Origin: an uncultured Planctomycetota bacterium | GTDB lineage: Bacteria > Planctomycetota > UBA1135 > GCA-002686595 | Direction of reading: 5' to 3' | Length of the DNA stretch: 64,000 nt | Assembly: GCA_903928115.1 (NCBI GenBank) | Contig: CAIYPP010000111.1 | Location: forward strand, 1-64,000 | The notes under the pieces: generated by a model | What the model saw: the letters and a program-made list of their open reading frames with translations, nothing else | Database searches by the model: none | Told to the model about the DNA's origin: nothing | Translations under genes and position numbers: made by a program | Shown: in pieces, positions 18,167-26,070 of the stretch | How positions within the stretch are numbered: the stretch's first letter is position 1 | How the letters are laid out: each line of letters starts with the position of its first letter

Positions 18167-21006
18167 CGCGGCAGCGGCTGCAACACGAGGTCGTCGATCG
18201 GATCGAGCTCCCGTGCCCGATTCATGGCGGTGTCGGCGGCCTCGGCCTCGCCGAGGGCTTCACGCGCGAGGGAGAGTCCGTGCCACGCCGTGGTCGAGTT
18301 CGGATAGCGGGTGGTCAAGAGCTCGAACACGGTGCGGGCTGCATTGTGCTGACCTAGCTGCGAGAGTTGCCGCCCCAGACGCAACGCTTCCGCGGGTGCC
18401 GAGGCGCAGAGTCGCTCGGCCTGCGTGCGAAAATCGGCGGGTCCGATCGTGCCATCGAGCAAGAGCCGGTCCGCGACGAGCTCTCCGTCTTCGTCCGCGT
18501 AGGCGAGTCCGACGGACACGAGTGCCGCCGCAGGAGCGACCGCCTCGGCGCGCAGCATGGCGCTCTTCAGCTCCTTCAGCGCATCGAGCTGCGCCGTGCC
18601 GCAGCGCCAGCGTGCGAAGAGCGCGGGGTGCAGGTTCGTGTCCGCCGATTGCATCAGCAGCTTGAACGTGCGCTCCGCCGGGTCGGTGAGCTCGCCGAAC
18701 AGTCGCCGGGGCGCAGCGAACTCGAGGCGCATGTTCATGTCCGTGTTGACCGCGCTGCTGCCGGCCGTGGCAGCGAAGCGCGCGAGCCCGTGCTCGTCGA
18801 GCCAAAGGCGCGCGAGCACGACGGAACGCACGTCGCGCGTCCCGAAGTGGCGCTCCAAGTCCTCTGCGATTTCCGGCGTCGCATCGACGAGCCTCTGGGC
18901 ACGGTCGAGAGTCGCGGCGTCAGGGAAGATGTCGATCTCGCTGGCGAGGATCAGCGTGTCGTAGTGGCCAAGTCGCAGGAACGCGCAGCGGGGGAAGACG
19001 CGTTGGATCGTGTGCACGACGAGCGCATAGTCCTCGGCGTCAAAGGAGTAGGTCTGGAGCCACTGCGCGAGCATCCCGCCGCGCGCCAGCTTACGCTGTG
19101 CCGTGCGGTAGTACTCCTCGGTGAAGAGGTTCGCGACGCCGGCGATCCATGGGTTCGAGGGCTCGCTGACGATCAGGTCCCAGCCGCCGGGGTGGCCTTG
19201 AAGGAAGCTGCGGCCGTCGTCGACGACGACCTTCACGTTGGGGCGCTCGAGCGGCTTGTGGTTCACACGCTCAAACCAACGCGTGGCCTCGATCACTCCG
19301 CGCTCGATCTCGCACACCGTGACCTGCGCGCTCGGCATGCACGCCGCAGCGCCCGCGGTGGTTCCCGAGCCCATCCCGATCACGAGCACGTTGCGCGCGT
19401 TCGGGCGTAGAAACTGCGGAATCCACGTGATTCCGAGCTGGGTCGGCATGTCCTCGCCCGTCGAGGCGTCGACCTTGCCGTTGGCGCGCAGGTTGAAGAA
19501 GTCCTCGGACTTTTCGCCCGCGCCGAGCTGGAGCTTGTCGCCTTGCAGCACGAGCACGTTGCAGTTCGCGCCCTCCTCGAAGAACACCGGCCGCATCGTG
19601 CTGCGCAGATCTTCGGGAGACGTCGGACCGTACATGTAGCTTCCGACGTTCGTGTCGAGCGGATCGGGACGGCGCCAGTCCGACAGCAGGATGCTCGCGA
19701 GCACGATCGACGTGGCGACCGCGAACGTGCGCAGTCGGAAGAGCACGAGCGGCAGGAGCGCATACGCCAAGAGCGCCGCACGGAAGGTCCAGAAGCTGCC
19801 GAGAGCTGGAAGAACGACGAGTGCCGCGAGCGCGGCTCCCGCGATCGAGCCCGCCGTGTTCCACGCGTAGAGCGCGCCCACCGCGTGACCGGCACGCGCC
19901 GCGCCTTGGCGCGTGAGCTGCACGAGCGCGGGGAACAGGAGGCCCATGCCGAGCGTCGGCAAGAGCTGGAGTGTCGCCGCGACGAGCGCGCACAAGACAG
20001 CGTTGAAGCCGCCATCGCCCCGCGCGTCGCGGAGATGTCCGACGGCGCGGGCGAGCTCGGGCTCGAGGGCAAGTCCCGCGAGCGTCGAGAGCACGATGAG
20101 TCCTGCCGACAGGCTCACCAGTCCTTCGAGCCGCGGCCGGTCGGCGAAGCTCGTGCGGTACCACAAGCTCCCGAGTCCGATGCCGAGGATGAAGATGGCG
20201 AGCGTCGCGCTGAACGCATACGTCGTTCCGCCGAGGAGGAGCGCGAGCTCGCGGGCCCACAGCATCTGCAAGGTGATGGACGCCACTCCGCTCGCGAGCG
20301 CAGCGAGGTGCAGTGCGCGCGGCTCGACAGGCTCGCACTCGCCAGCGATCGGCTCGGATGTCGGCGCGGGTTGGTGCGCGACGTTGCGTGCGAGCGCGAG
20401 CGCCGCGACTCCCACGGCACAGTTCAAGGCGGCCGCCGCGGCATTCGTCCACGTCAGCCCGAGCTGCTCCAGCAGGAAAAATCCTGCGAGCCATGCTCCT
20501 GCCGCTGCGCCGAGAGCGTTGAACGCGTAGAGCCAAGCAGCGCTTGCGCCCACCGACAGTCCTTGCGCCGCGAACTGCCGCGTGAGCAACGGAAGCGTGG
20601 CGCCCATGAGCACGCAGGGCGGCCCGATGACGAGGAAGGTCAGCGCGAATCGCAGCGCCGAGAGCGCCAGCGGCGAGTCGGAGAGCTGATAGGCGAGCGG
20701 CGCCGCGGATTCGAGCAGCCAGCCGAACTCCAGCGGCACGAGCAGCGCCAAGCCCGCGATCCCGAGCTCGCACCAGCCGTACAGAGCGAGCGGGCGCTGC
20801 GCGCGATCCGCGAGCTTTCCGCCCAGCCATGCCCCGAGCCCCAGTCCGCACAGGAAGGTCGCCACGACGCTCGCCATGGCGAAGGACGAGCTGCCCCAAG
20901 CGTGACCGAGGCGCTTGAACCACACGGTCTCGTACACGAGGCCCGTGAAGCCCGAGAGCACGAACAAGAGGGCCGCGGCCCACAGCGCTCGTCGAGGTGC
21001 GCCCAT
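18163..21006 (-). CDS. Membrane-bound spermidine-synthase-like fusion protein
   Basis: 947 residues in three parts. (1) About 490 residues with 12 or more hydrophobic segments beginning 'LFVLSGFTGLVYETVWFKRLG', typical of the integral-membrane half of fused polyamine-synthase proteins. (2) A Rossmann methyltransferase-type domain with 'NVLVIGMGSGTTAGAAA' near residue 540, 'VCEIERGVIEATRWF' and 'SEPSNPWIAGVANLFTEEYY', as in spermidine synthases. (3) A C-terminal TPR-like tail (about 830-940, 'LTTRYPNSTTAWHGLSLARE'). True aminopropyltransferase activity is not certain: these membrane fusions are poorly characterised. It follows the aminotransferase gene by 6 bp, hence co-transcribed. Confidence 0.75.
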   Translation of the reverse strand: MGAPRRALWAAALLFVLSGFTGLVYETVWFKRLGHAWGSSSFAMASVVATFLCGLGLGAWLGGKLADRAQRPLALYGWCELGIAGLALLVPLEFGWLLESAAPLAYQLSDSPLALSALRFALTFLVIGPPCVLMGATLPLLTRQFAAQGLSVGASAAWLYAFNALGAAAGAWLAGFFLLEQLGLTWTNAAAAALNCAVGVAALALARNVAHQPAPTSEPIAGECEPVEPRALHLAALASGVASITLQMLWARELALLLGGTTYAFSATLAIFILGIGLGSLWYRTSFADRPRLEGLVSLSAGLIVLSTLAGLALEPELARAVGHLRDARGDGGFNAVLCALVAATLQLLPTLGMGLLFPALVQLTRQGAARAGHAVGALYAWNTAGSIAGAALAALVVLPALGSFWTFRAALLAYALLPLVLFRLRTFAVATSIVLASILLSDWRRPDPLDTNVGSYMYGPTSPEDLRSTMRPVFFEEGANCNVLVLQGDKLQLGAGEKSEDFFNLRANGKVDASTGEDMPTQLGITWIPQFLRPNARNVLVIGMGSGTTAGAAACMPSAQVTVCEIERGVIEATRWFERVNHKPLERPNVKVVVDDGRSFLQGHPGGWDLIVSEPSNPWIAGVANLFTEEYYRTAQRKLARGGMLAQWLQTYSFDAEDYALVVHTIQRVFPRCAFLRLGHYDTLILASEIDIFPDAATLDRAQRLVDATPEIAEDLERHFGTRDVRSVVLARLWLDEHGLARFAATAGSSAVNTDMNMRLEFAAPRRLFGELTDPAERTFKLLMQSADTNLHPALFARWRCGTAQLDALKELKSAMLRAEAVAPAAALVSVGLAYADEDGELVADRLLLDGTIGPADFRTQAERLCASAPAEALRLGRQLSQLGQHNAARTVFELLTTRYPNSTTAWHGLSLAREALGEAEAADTAMNRARELDPIDDLVLQPLPR

Positions 21007-21012
21007 CGCTCG

Positions 21013-22182
21013 CTAGCGTGCTCCGAACACGGCTTCGGCGGCCGCGACGCCGTCTCCCGACGCCTTGTAGCCCTCGGTTTCGAGGCACGCGCGCAGCGCG
21101 GCGAGCAGCGTGAGCACGTTGCGCCGCGTTGCGCCGTGCCCCATCAGCCCGACGCGCCACAGCTTGCCCTTGAACACGCCGAGCCCGCCTCCGATCTCGA
21201 TGTCGAAGTCGCGCAGGAGTCGAGTGCGGATCCGTGCGTCGTCGATGCCTTCCGGGATGCTGACCGCGAGCAGCTCCGGCAGGCGCTCACCTTGCGGAAC
21301 GAGCAGCTTCAGGCCCAACGCCTCGAAACCCGCGCACGCGGCCTTCGACACGAGCGCGGTGCGCTCGAAGCGCTTCGCGAGCCCTTCTTCGTGCACGAGC
21401 CGCAGCGCTTCGTGCACGCCGTACAACAGGTTCGACGAGATGGTGTGGTGATAGGCGTGGGCGCCGTCCCAGTAGTCGAGGAGCAGCCCGAGGTCGAGGT
21501 AGAAGCTCTGCACCTTGCGCTGGCGCGACCGCACGCGCTCGACCGCGCGCGGCGAGAAGGTCACCGGAGACATGCCGCTTGCGCAGGAGAGACCCTTCTG
21601 CGTGCACGACCACGCGCCGTCGAGCCCGTTCGCGTCCGCATCGACCGGAATGCAGCCCAGCGAAGTGACCGTGTCGGCCACGAAGAGCGCGCCATGCTCG
21701 CGCGCGAGGTCGCGCCACGGAGCGAGCTCTTGGCGTACGCCCGTCGAGGTTTCTGCGTGGACGACCGCGACCAGCGCCGGCTTCTTCGCGCCGAGGGCCG
21801 CGCGCGCCTTCGCGACGTCGCTCGCGCGACCCCACTCGCCGTCGACGCGCACGACCTCGGCGCCGCAACGACCTGCGATCTCCGCGACGCGCGCGCCGAA
21901 GTAGCCGTGCACCGGCACGAGCACGACTTCGCCCGGCTCGATCAGGTTGGCGAGTACCGCCTCCATCCCCGCGGTCCCGGTCCCCGAGATCAGGAACGTG
22001 GCTGGATTTTGCGTGCCGAAGACGTCGCGCAGCGCGCCGCGCAGCTCGTCCATGCACGCGAAGAGCCGCGGGTCGAGGTGTCCGAGAGTCGGTGCGGCGA
22101 GCGCGCGAGAAACGGAGGGCGCGACGTCGGACGGGCCCGGGCCGAGGAGCGTGCGTGCGGGCGGCTGAAAGTGGGGAATCAT
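21013..22182 (-). CDS. Class V pyridoxal-phosphate aminotransferase, AGT type
   Basis: 389 residues resembling alanine-glyoxylate / serine-glyoxylate aminotransferase. Signature 'LLGPGPSDVAPSV' at the N-terminus, 'ISGTGTAGMEAV' (phosphate-binding loop), Asp170 in 'LFVADTVTSLG' and Lys196 in 'SCTQKGLSC' as the PLP Schiff-base lysine. C-terminal 'FKGKLWRVGLMGHGA' is also typical. The physiological amino donor and acceptor are not predictable. The ATG overlaps the stop of the UGA-containing thioredoxin-like gene (ATGA), so its translation is coupled to read-through of that gene. Confidence 0.85.
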   Translation of the reverse strand: MIPHFQPPARTLLGPGPSDVAPSVSRALAAPTLGHLDPRLFACMDELRGALRDVFGTQNPATFLISGTGTAGMEAVLANLIEPGEVVLVPVHGYFGARVAEIAGRCGAEVVRVDGEWGRASDVAKARAALGAKKPALVAVVHAETSTGVRQELAPWRDLAREHGALFVADTVTSLGCIPVDADANGLDGAWSCTQKGLSCASGMSPVTFSPRAVERVRSRQRKVQSFYLDLGLLLDYWDGAHAYHHTISSNLLYGVHEALRLVHEEGLAKRFERTALVSKAACAGFEALGLKLLVPQGERLPELLAVSIPEGIDDARIRTRLLRDFDIEIGGGLGVFKGKLWRVGLMGHGATRRNVLTLLAALRACLETEGYKASGDGVAAAEAVFGAR

Positions 22183-22574
22183 TTCGCGATCAGCTTCTCG
22201 AGGGTGCGCTTCATGTACAGGGGGTTGATGGCGCCCGACATGCCGTCGAGGAACTTCCCGTTGGAGTCCGCGAACAGGACGAACGGCAGCATGTAGGCGT
22301 CTTCGAGGTGTCCTGCGAGCACCTCGACCTCGTGTTCCGCGTCATCGCAGTCGGACGCGAGGGCGACGAAGTGCTTCTGGAGCAGGGGAGCGATCTCCGG
22401 ATGCGGCACGGCGCCCTGCACGAGGGCGCGGCATTGGCCTCAGGCCTCTCGGCCGAACTCGATAAAGACGTGCTTGCCCGACGCCTTGGCGGTCGCGAGC
22501 GCGTCCTGCCAGCGCGTGTGCCAGTCGAGCGTTCCCTTGTCGTTGAAGTGCGGGTGGGGGCGCGGAGTGCTCAT
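22179..22574 (-). CDS. Thioredoxin-like protein, probable selenoprotein (in-frame UGA in UGQC)
   Basis: Reading from ATG 22574 (AGGA 8 bases upstream) gives 131 codons in one frame with a single internal TGA at 22440-22442, codon 45. Before it: 'ALATAKASGKHVFIEFGREA', the strand leading into a thioredoxin active site; after it: GQCRALV, then a complete thioredoxin-like C-terminal half with the cis-Pro segment 'YMLPFVLF' and 'GKFLDGM'. The TGA therefore occupies exactly the first position of the redox C-x-x-C (U-G-Q-C). A hairpin fitting the bacterial SECIS rule begins 10 bases after the TGA. Selenocysteine at this position is the natural reading; a nonsense mutation is the alternative. No selA, selB, selC or selD gene is in the window. 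The start of the aminotransferase overlaps the stop. Confidence 0.72.
22411..22439 (-). promoter_or_regulatory. Candidate bacterial SECIS element
   Basis: Downstream of the UGA (22442-22440) in the mRNA, after the 10-base spacer GGCCAAUGCC, GCGCCCU (22429-22423) pairs perfectly with AGGGCGC (22417-22411) around a 5-base loop CGUGC. Flanking AUGC and GCAU could extend it. Seventeen bases separate the UGA from the loop, and a G is the second loop base; both agree with the published consensus for bacterial SECIS elements (G among the first two loop bases, short distance to the UGA). High GC makes chance hairpins common, so support comes mainly from position. Confidence 0.6.
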
Positions 22575-22682
22575 GGCGAGGATCCTAACGGCGTCGGCCG
22601 CTTCCCGCTCGCATCCGATCCGCTACCATCGCGGCGCGGCCGCGCGATCCGGCCCGAGCCCCCTCGAGCGAGAGCATCCCCG

Positions 22683-22967
22683 ATGACCGACCAGACCCAA
22701 CCGCCCCAGCCCTCTGGCGAGCGCCGCAAGGCCGCGCGCCGCAGCGACGACATCCTGCTGGAGGTCGCCCTCGACACGCGCTCGATCGCGGGTCGCGCGG
22801 AGCAGATCTCGGCCGACGGCGTGTTCTTCTTCGCTCACGATCCGCTGCGTGTGACAATCAAGCTCGTGCAGGACGGACACGAGCAGTCCTACCCCGGCCG
22901 ACTGGTGCGCGTCGAGCGACTGAGCGAGCACACCACGGGCTTCGCGGTCGAGTTCGAGCGCTCCTGA
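22683..22967 (+). CDS. PilZ domain protein
   Basis: 94 residues, a single PilZ domain. The c-di-GMP-binding motif RxxxR is present ('RRKAARRS', residues about 14-20); the second motif reads 'QISADG', i.e. [DN]-x-S-x-x-G with Gln at the first position. Strands 'YPGRLVRVERLSEHTTGFAVEFE' end the barrel. As a stand-alone receptor it may transmit c-di-GMP level to motility or surface functions. Divergent from the selenoprotein gene with 108 bp between starts; shares a bidirectional terminator with nuoN. Confidence 0.8.
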   Translation: MTDQTQPPQPSGERRKAARRSDDILLEVALDTRSIAGRAEQISADGVFFFAHDPLRVTIKLVQDGHEQSYPGRLVRVERLSEHTTGFAVEFERS

Positions 22968-22985
22968 GCGGTGCCTCGAAACGTC

Positions 22986-23022
22986 GCGCGGGGCGCCCTG
23001 CACTCAACAGGACGCCCCGCGC
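22986..23022. terminator. Bidirectional hairpin terminator between the PilZ gene and nuoN
   Basis: GCGCGGGGCG (22986-22995) pairs perfectly with CGCCCCGCGC (23013-23022); after a C/A mismatch CCTG/CAGG adds four pairs, leaving a loop of 7. It stands between two convergent genes, and is followed on the plus strand by a short T-containing run (CTGTGTTT). Suits termination of both the PilZ transcript and the 13-kb nuo operon. Confidence 0.7.
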
Positions 23023-23049
23023 TGTGTTTCGCGACGACGGCTCCGTCGC

Positions 23050-24507
23050 TCAGGTCAGGTTGAGCAACCAGCCCGGTAGGACCCCCGTCGCGAGGACGAG
23101 GGCCGCGCACACGATCGACGCGAGCGTCGCTGCGCCGCTCGCGGGCCGAGGCTCGCCGACCACGGTGTTCGCATCCGGGGACTGCATGTACATCGCGATG
23201 ATCACGCGCAAGTAGTACCCGAGCGCGACCACCGAGAGCAGCACGCCCACGATCGCGAACGCGGTGAGCTCCGAACGCACCGCGACCGAGAACACGAGGT
23301 ACTTTCCGAGGAATCCGCCCGTGGCGGGGATGCCGCCGAGCGAGAGCATGAAGAGCGTGAGCGCTGCAGCGACGTAGGGACGCCGCTGCGCGAGGCCCTT
23401 CAGCGAGTCGAGCGTGGTCGGGCTGCCATCGCGCTCGAGCAGCGCGAGCAAGCCGAACGCACCTGCCGCCGTCGCGACGTAGGCCGCCATGTAGACGAGG
23501 CTCGCCTGCACGGCGGCGTCGCGCGCCGGAACGTCCTTGATCGAGCCCGCGACCGCGAGCAGCAGCGTGCCCGCGTGAGCGATGCCCGAGTAAGCCAGCA
23601 TGCGCTTCACGTCCTGCTGCGCGAGCGCGCCGAAGTTTCCGGCGGCCATCGTCAGAATCGCGATCAGCGCGACGGTGCTCGCCGTCGACACGGGCAGCAG
23701 GACGAGCGCGCTCATCAGGAACGCGAAGCCCGCAGCCTTGGTGCCCGTCGCCATCAGCGCGGTCACCGGCGTCGGCGCGCCTTCGTACACGTCCGGCACC
23801 CACAGGTGGAACGGGAAGACGCTGACCTTGAAGAAGACGCTCGCGGCGATCAGAGCGACGCCGACGAGGCCCATCGGAGTGGCGAGCGCGGCGCGAGCGC
23901 TCTCGCTCGAGAGCATGTCGAGCGAGAGGCTGCCCGTCGCGCTGTAGACCAGCGCCGAGCCGTAGAGGAAGAAGCCTGCCGCGAACGCGCCGAGCAGGAA
24001 GTACTTGAGCCCGGCCTCGACGGAGCGTGCGCGGTCGCGGCGGAACGCGGCCAGCGCGTACAGCGGGATCGAGAGCAGCTCGAGACCGATGAAGAACACG
24101 ATCAGGTCGCGCGCACCGGCCATCAGCATCATGCCGATCGGGGCCGCGAGCATCAGGACGTCGTGCTCGTTTTTGAACGGCGCGTCTTCTTCGTAGTAGC
24201 GCACGCTGTAGAGCCATGCGAAGAGCGTGCTCAGCACGAACAGCACGCCCCACACCGCGGTGGTCGGGGTCGATGCGAAGGTGCCCGCGAGTACCGTGCC
24301 CGGCGTCTTGCCGCCGAGCAGGAGATTCGCGTGGAGCACGCCGGAGACCACGAGCGACGCCACGACGAGCAGCGAGCGCACCGCGCGGCCGAGCGGGAAC
24401 ACACCCGCGAGCAACACGAGCAGCAGACCGATGGTCAGCGCCATCAGCGGCGCGAGCGCGCGCAGCGCCTCGCCGTCGAACATCTTGAGCAGATCTTGCG
24501 CGTTCAT
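23050..24507 (-). CDS. nuoN: NADH-quinone oxidoreductase subunit N
   Basis: Antiporter-like membrane subunit of complex I, 485 residues, about 14 hydrophobic segments. 'VFFIGLELLSIPLYALAAF' (Glu of helix 5), 'LGAFAAGFFLYGSALVY', 'FPFHLWVPDVYEGAPTPVTA' and 'YSGIAHAG' are standard NuoN/M/L motifs; the D-V-Y-E-G-A-P pattern is specific for NuoN. ATG 24507 overlaps the nuoM stop (ATGA). Last gene of the operon. Confidence 0.96.
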   Translation of the reverse strand: MNAQDLLKMFDGEALRALAPLMALTIGLLLVLLAGVFPLGRAVRSLLVVASLVVSGVLHANLLLGGKTPGTVLAGTFASTPTTAVWGVLFVLSTLFAWLYSVRYYEEDAPFKNEHDVLMLAAPIGMMLMAGARDLIVFFIGLELLSIPLYALAAFRRDRARSVEAGLKYFLLGAFAAGFFLYGSALVYSATGSLSLDMLSSESARAALATPMGLVGVALIAASVFFKVSVFPFHLWVPDVYEGAPTPVTALMATGTKAAGFAFLMSALVLLPVSTASTVALIAILTMAAGNFGALAQQDVKRMLAYSGIAHAGTLLLAVAGSIKDVPARDAAVQASLVYMAAYVATAAGAFGLLALLERDGSPTTLDSLKGLAQRRPYVAAALTLFMLSLGGIPATGGFLGKYLVFSVAVRSELTAFAIVGVLLSVVALGYYLRVIIAMYMQSPDANTVVGEPRPASGAATLASIVCAALVLATGVLPGWLLNLT

Positions 24508-26054
24508 CGCGTCGCGACTCCTTCCGTGACGGGCGCGAGCGGCTCGACGGCCGCCGTGCGCGCTTGCTTGGCGTCTGCAACGCTCCGATGGATCGTCGCG
24601 AGGCTCGGCTCGATCTTGTGCATGAAGTCGTTCGGACGCACGCCCAGCCAGACCGCGAGCACCACGAGCGGGATCATCAAGCCGATCTCGCGCGCGTTGA
24701 TGTCGCTCAAGTGCTGGTTCTCCGGGTTCGTGCAGGCGCCGAAGAGCATCTTGCGCGTCGCCATCAGCAGGTACACCGCGCCGAAGATCACCCCGGTGAG
24801 GCCGATCACGGACCACAGCGGGCTCGCCTCGAACGCGCCGAGGAGGATCAGGTATTCGCCGACGAAGCCGTTGAGGCCCGGGAGACCGACGCTCGAGAGC
24901 ACCGTGAACACCCAGAACATCGCGAAGACCGGCATCACCGTGGCGACGCCGCCGAAGGCGTCGAGCGCGCGCGAGTGGCGCCGCTCGTAGATCATGCCGA
25001 CGAGGAGGAACAGGAGTCCCGTCGAGATGCCGTGGTTCACCATCTGCAGCATCCCGCCGTTCAGGCCCGCGGGCGTGAGCGCGAACAGGCCGAGCACGAC
25101 GTAGCCCAAGTGGCTCACCGACGAGCAGGCGATGAGCCGCTTCACATCGGTCTGCGCCCATGCGAGCAGCGCTCCGTAGAGGATGCCGATCGCGCCGAGT
25201 GCCATCATCCACGGTGCGGCGACCACCGCGGCATCCGGCAGCATCTGGATGCAGAAGCGCAGGAGGCCGTAGGTGCCCATCTTGAGGAGCACGCCAGCGA
25301 GCACGACCGAACCCGAGGTCGGGGCCTGCGTGTGCGCGTCCGGCAGCCACGTGTGGAACGGGAGGATCGGCACCTTGATGCCGAAGGCGAGCGCGAAGGC
25401 CGCGAAGTACCACAGCTGCTTCTCGGTCGAAGCGTCGCCGAGCTGCGCGATCAGCGCGCTGAGGTCGCTCGTGCCGCGGTCGAAGAGGATCGCGATGATC
25501 GCGATCATCATCAGGAGCGAACCCGCGAGCGTGTACAGGAAGAACTTGATCGTCGCGTACAGCCGGCGCTCACCGCCCCAGATACCGACCAAGAAGTAGA
25601 GCGGGATCAGGCTCACTTCCCAGAAGAAGTAGAACAGCACGAGGTCCGTGGCGAGGAACGTGCCGAGCATGCCCGTCTGCATGACGAGCATCCACACCAT
25701 GAACTCCTTGACGCGCTTCTCGACGTGGCCCCACGTCGAGAGGATCACGACGGGCATCAGCACCGCGGTGAGGGCCACCATCAGGAGCGAGACGCCGTCC
25801 ATACCGAGGCTGAAGTGCACCGCCGTCGGCGCCGCGTAGGCGGACGGCAGCGAGAACCACGGCACGCTGAACGAGTACGGCGTCGCATCGCCGCCCGGCA
25901 CTCCGTAGCCCATGAAGAGCTTCACGCCAAGCACGGCGACGGCGAGCGTGGTGGCGAGCGCGATGCCGCGCTGGAGCCCCTCGGACGCGCGCGGCGTGCA
26001 GAGCACGAGCAGTGCGCCGACGAGCGGGAGGAAGGTGAGTAGGACGAGTTCCAT
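24504..26054 (-). CDS. nuoM: NADH-quinone oxidoreductase subunit M
   Basis: Proton-pumping antiporter-like subunit, 516 residues. Contains 'LFYFFWEVSLIPLYFLVGIW' with the conserved Glu of helix 5 and 'PFHTWLPDAHTQAPTSGSV', which is the NuoM signature (D-A-H-T-Q-A-P). Lys in 'QTDVKRLIACSSVSHLGYV' is the broken-helix lysine region. Starts 16 bp after nuoL stop; its own stop overlaps the nuoN start. Confidence 0.97.
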   Translation of the reverse strand: MELVLLTFLPLVGALLVLCTPRASEGLQRGIALATTLAVAVLGVKLFMGYGVPGGDATPYSFSVPWFSLPSAYAAPTAVHFSLGMDGVSLLMVALTAVLMPVVILSTWGHVEKRVKEFMVWMLVMQTGMLGTFLATDLVLFYFFWEVSLIPLYFLVGIWGGERRLYATIKFFLYTLAGSLLMMIAIIAILFDRGTSDLSALIAQLGDASTEKQLWYFAAFALAFGIKVPILPFHTWLPDAHTQAPTSGSVVLAGVLLKMGTYGLLRFCIQMLPDAAVVAAPWMMALGAIGILYGALLAWAQTDVKRLIACSSVSHLGYVVLGLFALTPAGLNGGMLQMVNHGISTGLLFLLVGMIYERRHSRALDAFGGVATVMPVFAMFWVFTVLSSVGLPGLNGFVGEYLILLGAFEASPLWSVIGLTGVIFGAVYLLMATRKMLFGACTNPENQHLSDINAREIGLMIPLVVLAVWLGVRPNDFMHKIEPSLATIHRSVADAKQARTAAVEPLAPVTEGVATR

Positions 26055-26070
26055 GGCTTGAGTGCTCCTC

